A stretch of 64,000 bases of DNA from Porphyrobacter sp. CACIAM 03H1. GTDB taxonomy: Bacteria; Pseudomonadota; Alphaproteobacteria; Sphingomonadales; Sphingomonadaceae. Location of the stretch: NCBI RefSeq assembly GCF_002215495.1, contig NZ_CP021378.1, positions 3,038,764 through 3,102,763 of the forward strand, given 5' to 3'. The stretch's first letter is position 1. Every line of letters starts with the position of its first letter. Shown here piece by piece: positions 18,862 through 27,888 of the stretch. The translations under genes and the position numbers were made by a program. Below the pieces are notes generated by a model, which searched no databases, had not been told where the DNA came from, and saw nothing but the letters and a program-made list of their open reading frames with translations.

Positions 18862-18876
18862 GTTCTATATATGTTC
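18862..18876. promoter_or_regulatory. LexA/SOS box of alphaproteobacterial type
   Basis: GTTC-N7-GTTC (spacer TATATAT) exactly matches the direct-repeat LexA box known from alphaproteobacteria. It lies in the 123-nt divergent gap, 31 nt before the transglycosylase start and 79 nt before the primase start. It could repress either or both, linking element functions to DNA damage. Chance occurrence of an 8-fixed-base pattern is possible, so this is a placement-supported inference. Confidence 0.6.
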
Positions 18877-18906
18877 TTAGCTGAGTCGGCCATCGAGGAT
18901 CGAGCA

Positions 18907-19569
18907 ATGACCCCAAAAATCCTGTTCTTCGCCAGCGCCTGCCTCACAACTGCGCTCGGCTTCCCGGTCAACGCGCAAGAAGAAGAGCGATCACCTGATC
19001 AGGAGGTATCCAGACATTCCGCTAGCGGCGTCCGGATCGCGGAGGCTTCAAACGGGTTCCAGCTGGTCGAACATGGACTATGGCGCACTCATGATGAGGC
19101 TACGCCCGCCAACTTCGATATCGGCGCCGCACCACGTGACGACCTTTCGCCCCGCTACAAGCATGCCGCCAGAACGAGCACGTCGAGCTTTCGGAGAGCG
19201 AGTTTTTTGCCCCACGTCTATGCAGCCGAAGCAAAGTACGCCTTGCCCCCGGGCTTGCTCGACGCGCTCGTCTGGACGGAATCCAGATACAATCCATTGG
19301 CCGTCAGCCGTGTCGGAGCAGCGGGCCTCGGCCAACTGATGCCGGCCACCGCCAGAGAGCTCGGCGTGGCCAACCGCTTCGATCCTGTTGCAAATATCGA
19401 CGGTGCCGCCCGATATCTTCGGCAGATGCTGGATCGTTTCGGAGTGGTGCACCTCGCCTTGGCAGCCTACAACGCCGGGCCCGGAGCAGTCAGCAAAGCT
19501 GGCGGCATTCCGCGGAACGGCGAAACGCCAGCCTACGTGCGCAACGTGCTTCGGCGATGGAAGCTTTGA
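18907..19569 (+). CDS. Secreted lytic transglycosylase (SLT domain)
   Basis: 220 residues. A signal peptide ([12 protein letters not shown] ... NAQ) is followed by a variable segment and a C-terminal SLT domain. Landmarks are [18 protein letters not shown] with the catalytic Glu near residue 126, then [13 protein letters not shown], then [13 protein letters not shown]. Such enzymes cut peptidoglycan locally, and in mobile elements they are the VirB1-type openers for mating-pair assembly. The ATG at 18907 has GAGGA before it; an in-frame ATG 12 codons upstream sits next to the LexA box and is less likely. Confidence 0.85.
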   Translation: MTPKILFFASACLTTALGFPVNAQEEERSPDQEVSRHSASGVRIAEASNGFQLVEHGLWRTHDEATPANFDIGAAPRDDLSPRYKHAARTSTSSFRRASFLPHVYAAEAKYALPPGLLDALVWTESRYNPLAVSRVGAAGLGQLMPATARELGVANRFDPVANIDGAARYLRQMLDRFGVVHLALAAYNAGPGAVSKAGGIPRNGETPAYVRNVLRRWKL

Positions 19570-19630
19570 CAGGGGACGGTTTACGGTGAGCACCCAGCGG
19601 AAACGCTTATCAGGTCGACTGACGAAATGA

Positions 19631-19783
19631 GCGCGAAGCCTCCTTCTCACGACTCCCGATGCGCAGACCTGGATCGTCGACGCGCTGGATGTCGACCAAA
19701 CCCTCGTTGGCAAAAACGTCATCGTCGACGGCATTTCAACGGCGGCAGATCGCATCAAGGCCGACTGGATTGGGTGCGCCTAG
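19631..19783 (+). pseudogene. Possible 3' remnant of an unidentified gene
   Basis: An open frame of 50 codons without a convincing start ends at a TAG at 19781-19783. It reads TTPDAQTWIVDALD ... GKNVIVDG ... RIKADWIG, which looks like the ordered C-terminus of a real protein rather than random sequence. The parent family was not recognised. It meets the tail of the convergent integrase gene, so it may be a decay product of the element. Confidence 0.3.
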
Positions 19784-21066
19784 CGTGCGGGAAGCCCCAA
19801 TAGCTTCGACGGCTCTGGAAAGCCTTCGAACAACATCTTCGCCCACACCTCGGCGATTTCCCGGCGACGCTCAAGGAATGCCGCTCGATTGTAGGCACCT
19901 TCAGAGCCCGACACCCCTTCTGGAATGTGGGCAAGCATCAGATCTATGACCAGCCTGTCGCTCGCCGTTCCGTTCCTCTCGGCCCACTCATTCATGATCG
20001 TCGAGAATGATGCCCGCCAGCCATGCGGCACATGCCTGCCCTGATATCCGCAGCGGTTGTAGAAATAGCTCAGCGTATTTTCGCTCATCGGAACTCGGGC
20101 GCTCCGGTTGCTCGGGAATACAATGGGTCCCCGCCCGGTGAGCTGCTTGGCCGCCCGCAAGACAGCAACGGTCTCAGGCGCCAGTGGCACCAGGTGATCG
20201 AACTTCTCGTCCTGCTTCAAGTCATTTGCCAACTTCATGTGACCTGCAGGAACACGCCAAAGAGCCTCGGGGCACAGCCCGTCTCCATCCCAGTCGATGT
20301 TTTCGAACTCGCCCCATGCCATGCTTCTGATGGCCCCAAGTCTCTGAGCCGTCAGTGCCGCGAAACGCGATGCGAGCTTAGTGAGCGGCGAAGCCAGTTC
20401 CGCTTCCGTTTTGCGGATCATGTCGTGAAGCGCTTCGATGCTCACAATTGCAGGCCGCTTGCGTCCACGTGGTACGGGCTTGAGGGCTTTGCCCACCACA
20501 GCGGCCGGATCCCTCGCCGCAAGCCCTTCAGCAATCGCCTGCACGAAAACGGCTGACATGCGTTGGCGTACGCGATGAGCCGTCTCGATGGCCCCTCGCT
20601 TTTCAATCTTTCTGAGTACGGAAAGCACGATCGGCTCATCAAGCTCAGCGATTGGCAAGCCGCCGATCCACGGAAACACCTCCTTTTCCAAGCTGGAGAT
20701 TACGTCCCTTGCGTGGACAGGCGTCCACCGATCTTCCTGAAGTGCAAACCAATTGCGCGCCACAACCTCGAAGGTGTTTGACGCTGACATAGCTCGCGCA
20801 ATGGCTGCCTTCTTTGCTTCGAGACCGGGGTCCCTCCCTTCCGCAAGGAGCTTGCGAGCATCACACTTCCTGTCACGCGCTTCCTTCAGCGACAACTCGG
20901 GATAGGCACCCAAGATCAGCCGTCGCTCCTTCCCCGCAAAACGGTACTTTAGACGCCAGCTTCGACGGCCAGATTTGGCCACGAACAGATAGAGCCCTTC
21001 AGAATCGGAGAGCTTGTAATCCTTGTCCTTCGCCTTCGCTTGCCGGACTGCCATTTCGCTGAGCAT
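19780..21066 (-). CDS. P4-type tyrosine recombinase / integrase
   Basis: 428 residues. An N-terminal DUF4102-like arm-binding domain (MLSEMAVRQAK, then LSDSEGLYLFV) precedes a core-binding domain and a catalytic domain. The active-site landmarks are TAQRLGAIRSM (Arg), HGWRASF (His-x-x-Arg) and EGAYNRA (Tyr nucleophile). Members of this family integrate islands at tRNA 3' ends, and here the gene starts 158 nt from the 3' end of tRNA-Ser. The ATG at 21066 follows a GGGGG tract and gives the usual family N-terminus; the longer reading adds an unlikely 30 residues. Confidence 0.92.
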   Translation of the reverse strand: MLSEMAVRQAKAKDKDYKLSDSEGLYLFVAKSGRRSWRLKYRFAGKERRLILGAYPELSLKEARDRKCDARKLLAEGRDPGLEAKKAAIARAMSASNTFEVVARNWFALQEDRWTPVHARDVISSLEKEVFPWIGGLPIAELDEPIVLSVLRKIEKRGAIETAHRVRQRMSAVFVQAIAEGLAARDPAAVVGKALKPVPRGRKRPAIVSIEALHDMIRKTEAELASPLTKLASRFAALTAQRLGAIRSMAWGEFENIDWDGDGLCPEALWRVPAGHMKLANDLKQDEKFDHLVPLAPETVAVLRAAKQLTGRGPIVFPSNRSARVPMSENTLSYFYNRCGYQGRHVPHGWRASFSTIMNEWAERNGTASDRLVIDLMLAHIPEGVSGSEGAYNRAAFLERRREIAEVWAKMLFEGFPEPSKLLGLPAR

Positions 21067-21223
21067 CTGTGCCCCCAAAACTGCGTTTCGATGCCCCCAG
21101 AAATGCCCCCAATCGTTGCGGATGCATGCGGAAATATCGAAACAAATGCAGAACAATCTCTAGCACGAAATGGCCAAAAATCAAGGAAAACAGCGGTTTT
21201 TTGGACGCTTGCGGAAGGGTGAC

Positions 21224-21248
21224 TGGCGGAGAGGGTGGGATTCGAACC
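21224..21248. other. Likely attachment site (tRNA-Ser 3' end)
   Basis: The T-arm and acceptor 3' strand of the tRNA are the part normally duplicated by P4-type integrases. Its position beside the integrase start supports this. No matching direct repeat was seen elsewhere in the window, so exact limits cannot be given. Confidence 0.55.
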
Positions 21249-21313
21249 CACGTTACCGTTGCCGGTAAACCGCATTTCGAGTGCGGCGCATTCGACCACT
21301 CTGCCACCTCTCC
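21224..21313 (-). tRNA. tRNA-Ser(CGA)
   Basis: A 90-nt cloverleaf including an encoded CCA. The acceptor GGAGAGG pairs with CCTCTCC, the anticodon loop CTCGAAA gives CGA, a long class II variable arm is present, and the T-loop is TTCGAATCC. The 3' half borders the integrase, marking it as the integration target. The gene remains intact after integration. Confidence 0.97.
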
Positions 21314-21494
21314 GCGAGGCCCGTCGCGCCCGTGAATGGGCCACCTGGTCGAAGGCGGCGGGCGGCGGGAAGCGCGCCCGTTAGCCCAAGCCGCAGGGCT
21401 TGCCAAGACCCGCTCGCACACAAAATGCGGGCATATCTCGCACCCGCGAAAGACCCGTGCTTGTTTTGCGCGATCAAAGGTCCATATTGCCCGC

Positions 21495-21875
21495 ATGGAA
21501 CGCGCAGAGTTCTTCTCGAGCCAGGCCGGTCGCACCATCATCGCGCCGCGCCAGACCCGCGCCCGCTTCGGCATCGGCGATGTGGTCCGTCACCGCCTGT
21601 TCGCCTTCAGGGGCGTGGTTTTCGACATCGATCCGGTCTTCGCCAATTCCGAGGAATGGTACCAGTCGATCCCCGAGGACATCCGCCCGCGGCGCGACCA
21701 GCCCTTCTACCACCTGCTCGCCGAGAACGAGGATTCGTCCTACGTCGCCTATGTGAGCCAGGGGAATCTCGTCGCCGATGCGGAAGGCGGGCCGGTGGAT
21801 CACCCGACCGTGAGGCAGCTGTTCGAGAGCTTCAAGGACGGCCGCTACCGGATGCGGCGCTCGCTCACGCACTGA
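21495..21875 (+). CDS. hspQ: HspQ, hemimethylated-DNA-binding/YccV-like protein
   Basis: 126 residues. The YccV-like domain is clear: FGIGDVVRHRLFAFRGVVFDIDP, then NSEEWY and QPFYHLLAENEDSSYVAYVSQGNL. In enterobacteria HspQ binds hemimethylated oriC DNA and acts as a specificity factor for the Lon protease; the latter role is conserved for the family. The ATG at 21495 is chosen because upstream codons read through tRNA-flanking sequence. It is monocistronic on the plus strand, first gene after the tRNA. Confidence 0.88.
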   Translation: MERAEFFSSQAGRTIIAPRQTRARFGIGDVVRHRLFAFRGVVFDIDPVFANSEEWYQSIPEDIRPRRDQPFYHLLAENEDSSYVAYVSQGNLVADAEGGPVDHPTVRQLFESFKDGRYRMRRSLTH

Positions 21876-21884
21876 TTTGTCTGC

Positions 21885-21961
21885 GCCGTCCCCTCGGGGA
21901 CGGCATCCTCGCTATGCGCGCAGCGAAGCTGCGCCCGCTGCGGGCGGCCGTTCGGCCTTGC
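21885..21961. repeat. Hairpin cluster with interspersed 24-nt repeat
   Basis: A perfect hairpin, GCCGTCCCC-TC-GGGGACGGC (21885-21904), is followed by GCGCAGC-GAA-GCTGCGC and then a 24-nt block at 21938-21961. That block recurs exactly at 57731-57754 in another intergenic gap. It lies between convergent hspQ and the ABC permease, where a bidirectional terminator would be expected, but there is no T-run. It looks like a small dispersed GC-rich repeat. Confidence 0.6.
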
Positions 21962-21995
21962 AGGCCTGCTGCCCGGAAACGAAATCATTGCAGCC

Positions 21996-22898
21996 TCAGC
22001 TTTTGAGCTTCCACCCGCTGCGCAACAGCGCGAAGACCGAGCCAGCCAGAACCGCGTTGAGCACCAGCAGGCCGCCCGCCGCCGCCAGCACCTGCCCCGC
22101 CCCGCCGATGTCGCTCGCTCCGAGGAACCCGTAGCGGAAGCCCGAGATCACATAGAAGAACGGGTTGAGGCGGCTCACGGTCTGGAACACGCCGTGAAGG
22201 TTCTCGATCACGTAGAAGGTGCCCGACAGCAGCGAGAGCGGCGCGATCACGAAATTGGAGACGGCCGCGTTGTGATCGAACTTCTCGGCCCAGACCGATG
22301 TGGCGAGACCGATCGTCGCCAGCATCAGCGATCCCATGAGGCCGAACCACACGACCGCCCAGGGATGCGCCATGCCGAGCGACACCCCCGGCCACAGCAG
22401 CATGGCCGCCGCGACCGCAAGGCCGACTGCCACTGCACGGGTGACCGCCGCCCCGAGGATCCCCGCCATCATCTCGCCCGGCGAAAGCGGCGGCATCAGG
22501 TAATCGATGATGGTGCCCTGGATCTTGCCCCCGAGCAGCGAGAAGCTGGAATTGGCGAAGGCGTTCTGCATCATCGCCATCACGATCAGCCCCGGCGCGA
22601 CGAAGCTGGCGAAGGGCACGCCCAGCACCTCGCGCCCCTGCCGCCCCAGCGCGACGCTGAAGATCACCAGAAACAGCAGCGTGGTGAAGGCCGGAGCCCA
22701 GATCGTCTGCGTCTGGACCTTGAGAAAACGGCGGACCTCCTTCATATAGAGCGCCGAGAGCCCCACGCGATTGATCCCGGTGATGACGGGCTGGCCGCGC
22801 GGGGTGAACCGGATGCTCCCGCCGGTCTTGTCATCATCCGTCAATTCGGTCACGGGAGCGGCCTTGCCGGGCGGGTTTGCAGGAATGTCGTGGGCCAT
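21996..22898 (-). CDS. ABC-2 type transporter permease
   Basis: 300 residues with about six hydrophobic segments (for example APAFTTLLFLVIFSVALG, IVMAMMQNAFANS and NPFFYVISGFRYGFLG), the layout of ABC-2/NodJ-type export permeases. The LNPFFYVISGFRYGF motif is characteristic. The partner ATP-binding subunit is not in this window's neighbourhood. It is transcribed towards hspQ. The substrate cannot be told from sequence. The ATG at 22898 gives a cytosolic 45-residue tail before the first membrane segment; longer readings lack coding character. Confidence 0.85.
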   Translation of the reverse strand: MAHDIPANPPGKAAPVTELTDDDKTGGSIRFTPRGQPVITGINRVGLSALYMKEVRRFLKVQTQTIWAPAFTTLLFLVIFSVALGRQGREVLGVPFASFVAPGLIVMAMMQNAFANSSFSLLGGKIQGTIIDYLMPPLSPGEMMAGILGAAVTRAVAVGLAVAAAMLLWPGVSLGMAHPWAVVWFGLMGSLMLATIGLATSVWAEKFDHNAAVSNFVIAPLSLLSGTFYVIENLHGVFQTVSRLNPFFYVISGFRYGFLGASDIGGAGQVLAAAGGLLVLNAVLAGSVFALLRSGWKLKS

Positions 22899-22982
22899 GG
22901 CCGAGGTGCCTAGGCCCGGGGCACGTTCCTGACAAGCACGCTCCACCCGGGCAGGCGCCGGACACAGGAACAGGTAGAACAT

Positions 22983-23690
22983 ATGAGCTGGACGGACGAG
23001 CGCATCGCAACGCTCAGGAAGATGTGGGAAGGCGGCGCGACTGCCAGCGAGATCGCCACCGAACTGGGCGGCGTGAGCCGCAACGCGGTGATCGGCAAGG
23101 CACACCGCCTCGGGCTGAAGGCACGTCCCTCGCCGGTCAAGGCGAACGAGAAGAAGAAGGCCGCGCCCGCCGTCAAGAAGCCCGCCCCGGCTGCGCCCGC
23201 GCGTCCTGCCGAGCCGACGGAAAGGGTCAGCCCTCCGGTCGAAGCGGCGGAGCGGCCCGCCCCGCGCCCGACAGCGCAGCCGGTGCGCAGCGAGGCTCCG
23301 GCAGACAGCGCCGCCCCCGCACAGGCCGCCGCCCCTGCGCCCGCCGCCGATCTGCCGAAGATCGTCTCGGTCGGCCCCGGCGGCTTCCTGCGTCAGGGCC
23401 CGGGCGACCAGCAGGCTCCGATCCCGCCGGCACCGCCGCGCCGCCTCGTGCCGGCCAAGCCCAGCCCGGAGATCGCGGGCAAGACCAGCCTGCTCGACCT
23501 GTCGGACAAGGTGTGCCGCTGGCCGATGGGCCATCCGGGCGAACCTGATTTCCATTTCTGCGGCGAGCCGGTGAACCCGGGCTTCCCCTATTGCGTCGAG
23601 CATTGCGGCCGCGCCTATCAGGCCCAGCTGCCGCGCGGCGTGCGCCGCCCGCCCCCGCCGCTGCCTTTCGGCGGTCCGCGGGTGCGCTGA
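22983..23690 (+). CDS. gcrA: GcrA cell-cycle regulator
   Basis: 235 residues. The N-terminal DNA-binding domain MSWTDERIATLRKMWEGG, with the SRNAVIGKAHRLGL helix, is diagnostic. A long Pro/Ala-rich linker leads to a C-terminal domain (DKVCRWPMGHPG, then FHFCG and YCVEHC). GcrA is a sigma-70 cofactor in alphaproteobacteria that recognises promoters carrying CcrM-methylated GANTC sites and controls division genes. It is divergent from the permease gene. It is longer than the Caulobacter protein because of the linker. Confidence 0.95.
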   Translation: MSWTDERIATLRKMWEGGATASEIATELGGVSRNAVIGKAHRLGLKARPSPVKANEKKKAAPAVKKPAPAAPARPAEPTERVSPPVEAAERPAPRPTAQPVRSEAPADSAAPAQAAAPAPAADLPKIVSVGPGGFLRQGPGDQQAPIPPAPPRRLVPAKPSPEIAGKTSLLDLSDKVCRWPMGHPGEPDFHFCGEPVNPGFPYCVEHCGRAYQAQLPRGVRRPPPPLPFGGPRVR

Positions 23691-23714
23691 ACCGGCAGCT
23701 CAGGGAAATCGGCG

Positions 23715-24674
23715 ATGACGGGATTGTCCGGCCGTCTCGGCGTGCTCGCTGCCGCCGCGCTGCTGGTGTCGCACGGCGCGGCCAGCGCGGCGCTGCCTGA
23801 AGCGGTGCGCGCGATGATCGATGCCGCGATCGCCACCGGCGACGAGGGCAAGGTGCGCACCGTGGCCGAGTTGGCGCGCGTCGCCAACCCGGCCGACGTG
23901 GCCGAGATCGATGCCATGCTCGCGGAGTTCGAGACGGCGGTCGCCGCGCGCAAGCAGGCAGAGGCCGAGGCAAAGTTGGCAAAGATCCGTTCGGCCGGCC
24001 TGTTCGACAACTGGTCGGGCAAGGGCGAATTCGGCGCCTTCCGTGCCACCGGCAACAGCTCGAACACCGGCATCACCACTGGCCTCGCCGTTTCGCGCAA
24101 GGGCATCGCCTGGCGCCACAACCTGACCGGGCGAGTCGATTACCAGCGCGCCAACGGGGTGACCACACGCGAGCAGTTCCTCGCCCGCTACGAGCCCAAC
24201 GTGAAGATCTCCGACCGCTTCTACGCCTATGCGCTTGCGCAGTACGAGCGTGACCGGTTCCAGGGCTTTTCCGGGCGCTATGCGATCTCGGGCGGGATCG
24301 GCTACCAGGCGCTCAAGAAGGACGATGTGCAGCTCGCGCTCAAGGTCGGCCCCGCCTACCGGGTCACCGACTTCGTCGACGGGCGCGTCGAAAGCCGCAT
24401 CGCGGGGCTGATCGGGGTCGATTTCGACTGGAGCATCACCGACCGCCTGAAGCTGACGCAGGACACCAATGCGGTGGCCGAGGCGGGGGGATCGGCAATC
24501 GCCATCATCGATTCGCGCAACACGACGCTCGACCTGATCACCGGCCTCAACGCCACGATCAGCAGCAAGCTGACGGCGCGTTTCTCCTATGCGATCGAAT
24601 ATGACAGCAATCCGCCGCCCGGAGCGGTGCAGACCGACACGCTGACCCGGGTGACGCTGGTCTACGACTTCTGA
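23715..24674 (+). CDS. DUF481 outer-membrane beta-barrel protein (YdiY-like)
   Basis: 319 residues. A signal peptide is followed by a helical, charged region (40-90, KQAEAEAKLAKI) and then a barrel of alternating strands beginning GLFDNWSGKGEFGAFRATGNSSNTG, the DUF481 hallmark, ending in Phe (VTLVYDF) as barrels do. Likely an outer-membrane protein of unknown transport role. Its 3' end overlaps the convergent spermidine-synthase-like gene by 13 nt. Confidence 0.82.
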   Translation: MTGLSGRLGVLAAAALLVSHGAASAALPEAVRAMIDAAIATGDEGKVRTVAELARVANPADVAEIDAMLAEFETAVAARKQAEAEAKLAKIRSAGLFDNWSGKGEFGAFRATGNSSNTGITTGLAVSRKGIAWRHNLTGRVDYQRANGVTTREQFLARYEPNVKISDRFYAYALAQYERDRFQGFSGRYAISGGIGYQALKKDDVQLALKVGPAYRVTDFVDGRVESRIAGLIGVDFDWSITDRLKLTQDTNAVAEAGGSAIAIIDSRNTTLDLITGLNATISSKLTARFSYAIEYDSNPPPGAVQTDTLTRVTLVYDF

Positions 24675-25342
24675 GCAAACCAGATGGTGTGATGCGCGCC
24701 CTTGTTGTTCGGGCGCGAACGGATACCGCGTTCCTCGACCTCGAGCCCTGCATCCTTCAGCCGCTTGCGGAACGCCGGATCGGGCGCGGCTGACCACACG
24801 GAGAGAATGCCGCCGGGCTTCAGCGCATCGCGCGCCTTGGCGAGCCCGGTGCGCGAATAGAGCCGGTTGTTGGCATCGCGCACCAGCCCGTCGGGGCCAT
24901 TATCGACATCGAGCAGGATCGCGTCGAACTTGGCGCAAGTCCCGTCATTGGCATCATCGATCAGCGCGGCGACATCGCAGATCTTCAGATCGAGACGCGG
25001 GTCCGAGAGGCTCTCGCCCGTCAGCTCCGCCATCGGCCCCTTGGCCCATTCGACGATGCTTTCGGAAATCTCGGCGATGACGATCTGCGCCGTGTCGCCC
25101 ATCCGCGCGGCGGCGGCGCGGTAGGTGAAGCCCATGCCGTAACCGCCAATCAGGATGCGCCCGTTCGGCTTGCCGAGCTTGTCGAGCGTGAGTTCGGCCA
25201 GCTGCTCCTCGGAAAAGCGCATGCGCGTGCTCATCAGCTCTTTGCGCCCGAGCACGATCATGAAATCGCGACCATGGCTGTAGAGTTCGAGGAGGACGCC
25301 GTCCTCGATCTGTGTCGTGTCGATCAGTTCGCGTTTGAGCAT
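24662..25342 (-). CDS. Spermidine/spermine synthase-like methyltransferase-fold protein
   Basis: 226 residues. A Rossmann fold with RILIGGYGMGFTYRAAAA near residue 63, an acidic residue ending the second strand (IVIAEIS), and DAILLDVDNGPD near 140. This matches the short spermidine-synthase-like family, not a full polyamine aminopropyltransferase with its N-terminal beta domain. The substrate is unknown. It lies downstream of pnp, beyond a strong terminator, and so is probably expressed from its own promoter. Confidence 0.8.
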   Translation of the reverse strand: MLKRELIDTTQIEDGVLLELYSHGRDFMIVLGRKELMSTRMRFSEEQLAELTLDKLGKPNGRILIGGYGMGFTYRAAAARMGDTAQIVIAEISESIVEWAKGPMAELTGESLSDPRLDLKICDVAALIDDANDGTCAKFDAILLDVDNGPDGLVRDANNRLYSRTGLAKARDALKPGGILSVWSAAPDPAFRKRLKDAGLEVEERGIRSRPNNKGAHHTIWFAQKS

Positions 25343-25373
25343 CGCTGCCCCCTAGCCGAGCCGCACACAAAAA

Positions 25374-25400
25374 ACCCGCCGGAATTGCTCCCGGCGGGCT
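25374..25400 (-). terminator. Rho-independent terminator after pnp
   Basis: The stem CCCGCCGG/CCGGCGGG with a 7-8 nt loop is followed on the minus strand by a T-run (complement of six A's at 25369-25374). It begins about 20 nt after the pnp stop codon. A short T-rich tract also follows on the plus strand, so it may work both ways. Confidence 0.88.
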
Positions 25401-25422
25401 TTTGTTTGTCGCTCCCGGACGA

Positions 25423-27711
25423 TCAGTCCTTCAGGAAGTCGGGAAGGCCAGCCGGACCGCTGTCGCGATCACGACCGCCACGGTCGCCGCCGCGGTCGCG
25501 GTCACGCCCGCCCCGGTCTCCGCCGCGTCCGCCCTTGGGCCCGCGACGGTCGCCGCGATCACCACGGTCACCGCGCGGTTCGCGCGGTTCGCGGGGCGGA
25601 CGGGTGTCCTCCAGCTCTTCGCCGGTTTCCTGGTCGACCACGCGCATCGACAGGCGGACCTTGCCGCGGTTGTCGATCTCGAGGACCTTGACCTTCACTT
25701 CCATGCCTTCGGAGACGACATCGGTCGGCTTCTCGACACGCTCGTTCTTCATCTCGGAGACATGGACGAGACCGTCCTTGCCGCCCATGAAGTTCACGAA
25801 GGCGCCGAAATCGACGATGTTGACGACCTTGCCGGAGTAGATCTTGCCCACTTCCGGCTCCTCGACGATGCCGAGGATCCACCGCTTGGCGGCTTCGATC
25901 TCGTCGAGGTTCGAGGACGAGATCTTGATCACGCCTTCATCGTCGATGTCGACCTTGGCGCCGGTTTCGGCGACGATCTCGCGGATCACCTTGCCGCCGG
26001 TGCCGATGACGTCACGGATCTTCGACTTGTCGATCTGGATCGTCTCGATGCGCGGCGCGTGCTTGCTGACTTCGCTGCGGGCACCGGTCAGGGCCTTGGC
26101 CATCTCGCCGAGGATGTGCTGACGACCGGCCTTGGCCTGTTCCAGCGCCTTGGCCATGATCTCCTGCGTGATGCCGGCGACCTTGATGTCCATCTGCATC
26201 GTGGTGATGCCTTCGGCGGTCCCGGCAACCTTGAAGTCCATGTCGCCGAGGTGGTCTTCATCGCCCAGAATGTCCGAGAGGACGGCGAATTCGTCACCTT
26301 CGAGGATCAGGCCCATGGCGATGCCCGACACCGGCGCCTTGATCGGCACGCCCGCGTCCATCATCGACAGACACCCGCCGCAGACCGTCGCCATCGAGGA
26401 CGAGCCGTTCGACTCGGTGATGTCCGACAGAACGCGGATGGTGTAGGGGAAGTCTTCCTTGCTCGGCAGCACGGGGTTGAGCGCGCGCCAGGCGAGCTTG
26501 CCGTGACCGACTTCGCGGCGACCCGGGGCGCCGAAGCGGCCCACTTCACCGACCGAATAGGGCGGGAAGTTGTAGTGCAGCATGAAGCTGGAATAGCTCA
26601 GGCCTTCCAGACCGTCGATCATCTGCTCGGAATCCTTGGTGCCGAGCGTGGTGGTGCAGATCGCCTGCGTCTCGCCGCGGGTGAACAGCGACGAGCCGTG
26701 GGTGCGCGGCAGGAAGCCGACGATCGCCTCGATCGGACGGACCTGATCGAGCTTGCGGCCGTCGATGCGCGAACCTTCCTTGAGGATGGCGGTGCGCACG
26801 ATGTCCGCTTCCACCTTCTTCATGGTCTTGATCGCGACCATCTGGGTCTGCGGGGTTTCGTCGGCAAACGCCGCCTTGGCCTTGGCCCGCGCCTCGTTCA
26901 GCGCGTTGGAACGCGCCGACTTGTCGGTGAGCTTGTAGGCCGCGGCGATGTCTGCGCCGACCAGTTCCTTCAGCTTCGCCTTGATGTCGGCGGTGTTGTC
27001 GCTGACATCGATGTCCCACGGATCCTTGGCGGCCTTCTCGGCCAGCTCGACGATCGCGCCGATCACCTTGCGGATCTCGTCATGCGCGAACATCACCGCT
27101 CCGAGCATTTCGTCCTCGGTCAGTTCCTTGGCCTCGGATTCGACCATCATCACGGCCTTGTCGGTCGCGGCGACCACGAGGTCGAGACGGCCTTCGGCGA
27201 GAGCCTTGTCCTGCTTCGGGTTGAGGACATATTCGCCGTCGACATAACCGACGCGCGCAGCGCCGATCGGGCCCATGAAGGGCACGCCCGAGATGGTGAG
27301 CGCCGCCGACGCCGCGATCATCGCGACGATATCGGCCTCGGTCTCGCCGTCGAACGACAGGACCTGCGCGATCACGTTGATCTCGTTGTAGAAGCCTTCG
27401 GGGAAGAGCGGGCGGATCGGACGGTCGATCAGGCGGCTGGTGAGCGTTTCCTTCTCGGTCGCGCCGCGTTCACGCTTGAAGAAGCCGCCCGGGATGCGCC
27501 CGGCGGCCGAGAACTTTTCCTGATAGTGCACGGTGAGCGGGAAGAAGTCCTGCCCTTCCTTGACGCTCTTGGCGGCGGTCACGGCGCAGAGCACCACGGT
27601 TTCGCCATAGGTGGCCAGAACGGCGCCATCGGCCTGACGGGCAATACGCCCGGTTTCCAGAGTGAGGGTCTTTCCGCCCCACTCCAGCGATACGGTTTTC
27701 GTGTCGAACAT
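25423..27711 (-). CDS. pnp: Polyribonucleotide nucleotidyltransferase (PNPase)
   Basis: 762 residues. Two RNase PH domains (the first with GGFFKRERG and RPLFP, the second with TRGETQA and [11 protein letters not shown]) are followed by a KH domain with [11 protein letters not shown] and an S1 domain with [10 protein letters not shown]-terminal tail of Arg/Gly/Asp repeats (about 45 residues) is a likely RNA-binding or disordered extension. It degrades RNA 3' to 5' by phosphorolysis. The ATG at 27711 follows AAGGA. It is downstream of rpsO, the classic order, with a processing-type hairpin between them. Confidence 0.97.
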   Translation of the reverse strand: MFDTKTVSLEWGGKTLTLETGRIARQADGAVLATYGETVVLCAVTAAKSVKEGQDFFPLTVHYQEKFSAAGRIPGGFFKRERGATEKETLTSRLIDRPIRPLFPEGFYNEINVIAQVLSFDGETEADIVAMIAASAALTISGVPFMGPIGAARVGYVDGEYVLNPKQDKALAEGRLDLVVAATDKAVMMVESEAKELTEDEMLGAVMFAHDEIRKVIGAIVELAEKAAKDPWDIDVSDNTADIKAKLKELVGADIAAAYKLTDKSARSNALNEARAKAKAAFADETPQTQMVAIKTMKKVEADIVRTAILKEGSRIDGRKLDQVRPIEAIVGFLPRTHGSSLFTRGETQAICTTTLGTKDSEQMIDGLEGLSYSSFMLHYNFPPYSVGEVGRFGAPGRREVGHGKLAWRALNPVLPSKEDFPYTIRVLSDITESNGSSSMATVCGGCLSMMDAGVPIKAPVSGIAMGLILEGDEFAVLSDILGDEDHLGDMDFKVAGTAEGITTMQMDIKVAGITQEIMAKALEQAKAGRQHILGEMAKALTGARSEVSKHAPRIETIQIDKSKIRDVIGTGGKVIREIVAETGAKVDIDDEGVIKISSSNLDEIEAAKRWILGIVEEPEVGKIYSGKVVNIVDFGAFVNFMGGKDGLVHVSEMKNERVEKPTDVVSEGMEVKVKVLEIDNRGKVRLSMRVVDQETGEELEDTRPPREPREPRGDRGDRGDRRGPKGGRGGDRGGRDRDRGGDRGGRDRDSGPAGLPDFLKD

Positions 27712-27850
27712 TGGTTTTCCTTCTGACCCGCGCGGCCATATTGCCGGGCGGGGCCTCATGTGCCGGGGAAAAGACCGTCCCGGTCCGGTGCGGGGCACTG
27801 ATCTGGCCCCGGGGCGCGGCAGACCGGATGTCTGCGGGCCCCAAATGCGA

Positions 27851-27876
27851 GAAAGGCGGCCCTCGAGCCGCCTTTC
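27851..27876 (-). terminator. Hairpin in the rpsO-pnp intergenic region
   Basis: A perfect 10-bp stem, GAAAGGCGGC/GCCGCCTTTC, with a 6-nt loop lies 13-38 nt after the rpsO stop codon. In enterobacteria this interval holds an rpsO terminator and an RNase III site controlling pnp. The short T content here fits a partial terminator or processing site; which one cannot be told. Confidence 0.7.
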
Positions 27877-27888
27877 AACGCGAAACTC

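Larger units (their letters stand above)
1..21223. mobile_element. Integrated element / defence island, right-hand part
   Basis: A P4-type integrase lies directly beside the 3' end of tRNA-Ser(CGA). Leftward from it come plasmid- or ICE-like backbone genes (lytic transglycosylase, CHC2/Toprim primase, strawberry-notch helicase, ParB, ArdC) surrounding a block of defence-like genes. No second copy of the tRNA 3' end was seen inside the window, so the other boundary is inferred to lie left of position 1. No relaxase, type IV coupling protein or mating-pair genes are visible, so it could be an ICE cut by the window edge, an integrative mobilizable element or a decayed element. Genes right of the tRNA are ordinary core genes. 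Confidence 0.85.

Noticed and set aside
18286..18906. 207-codon upstream extension of the lytic transglycosylase
   Set aside because: Runs antisense through the primase gene. The signal peptide and ribosome-binding site place the start at 18907.
25402..27726. 774-codon plus-strand open frame opposite pnp
   Set aside because: Shadow of PNPase, whose domains and motifs are complete on the minus strand.
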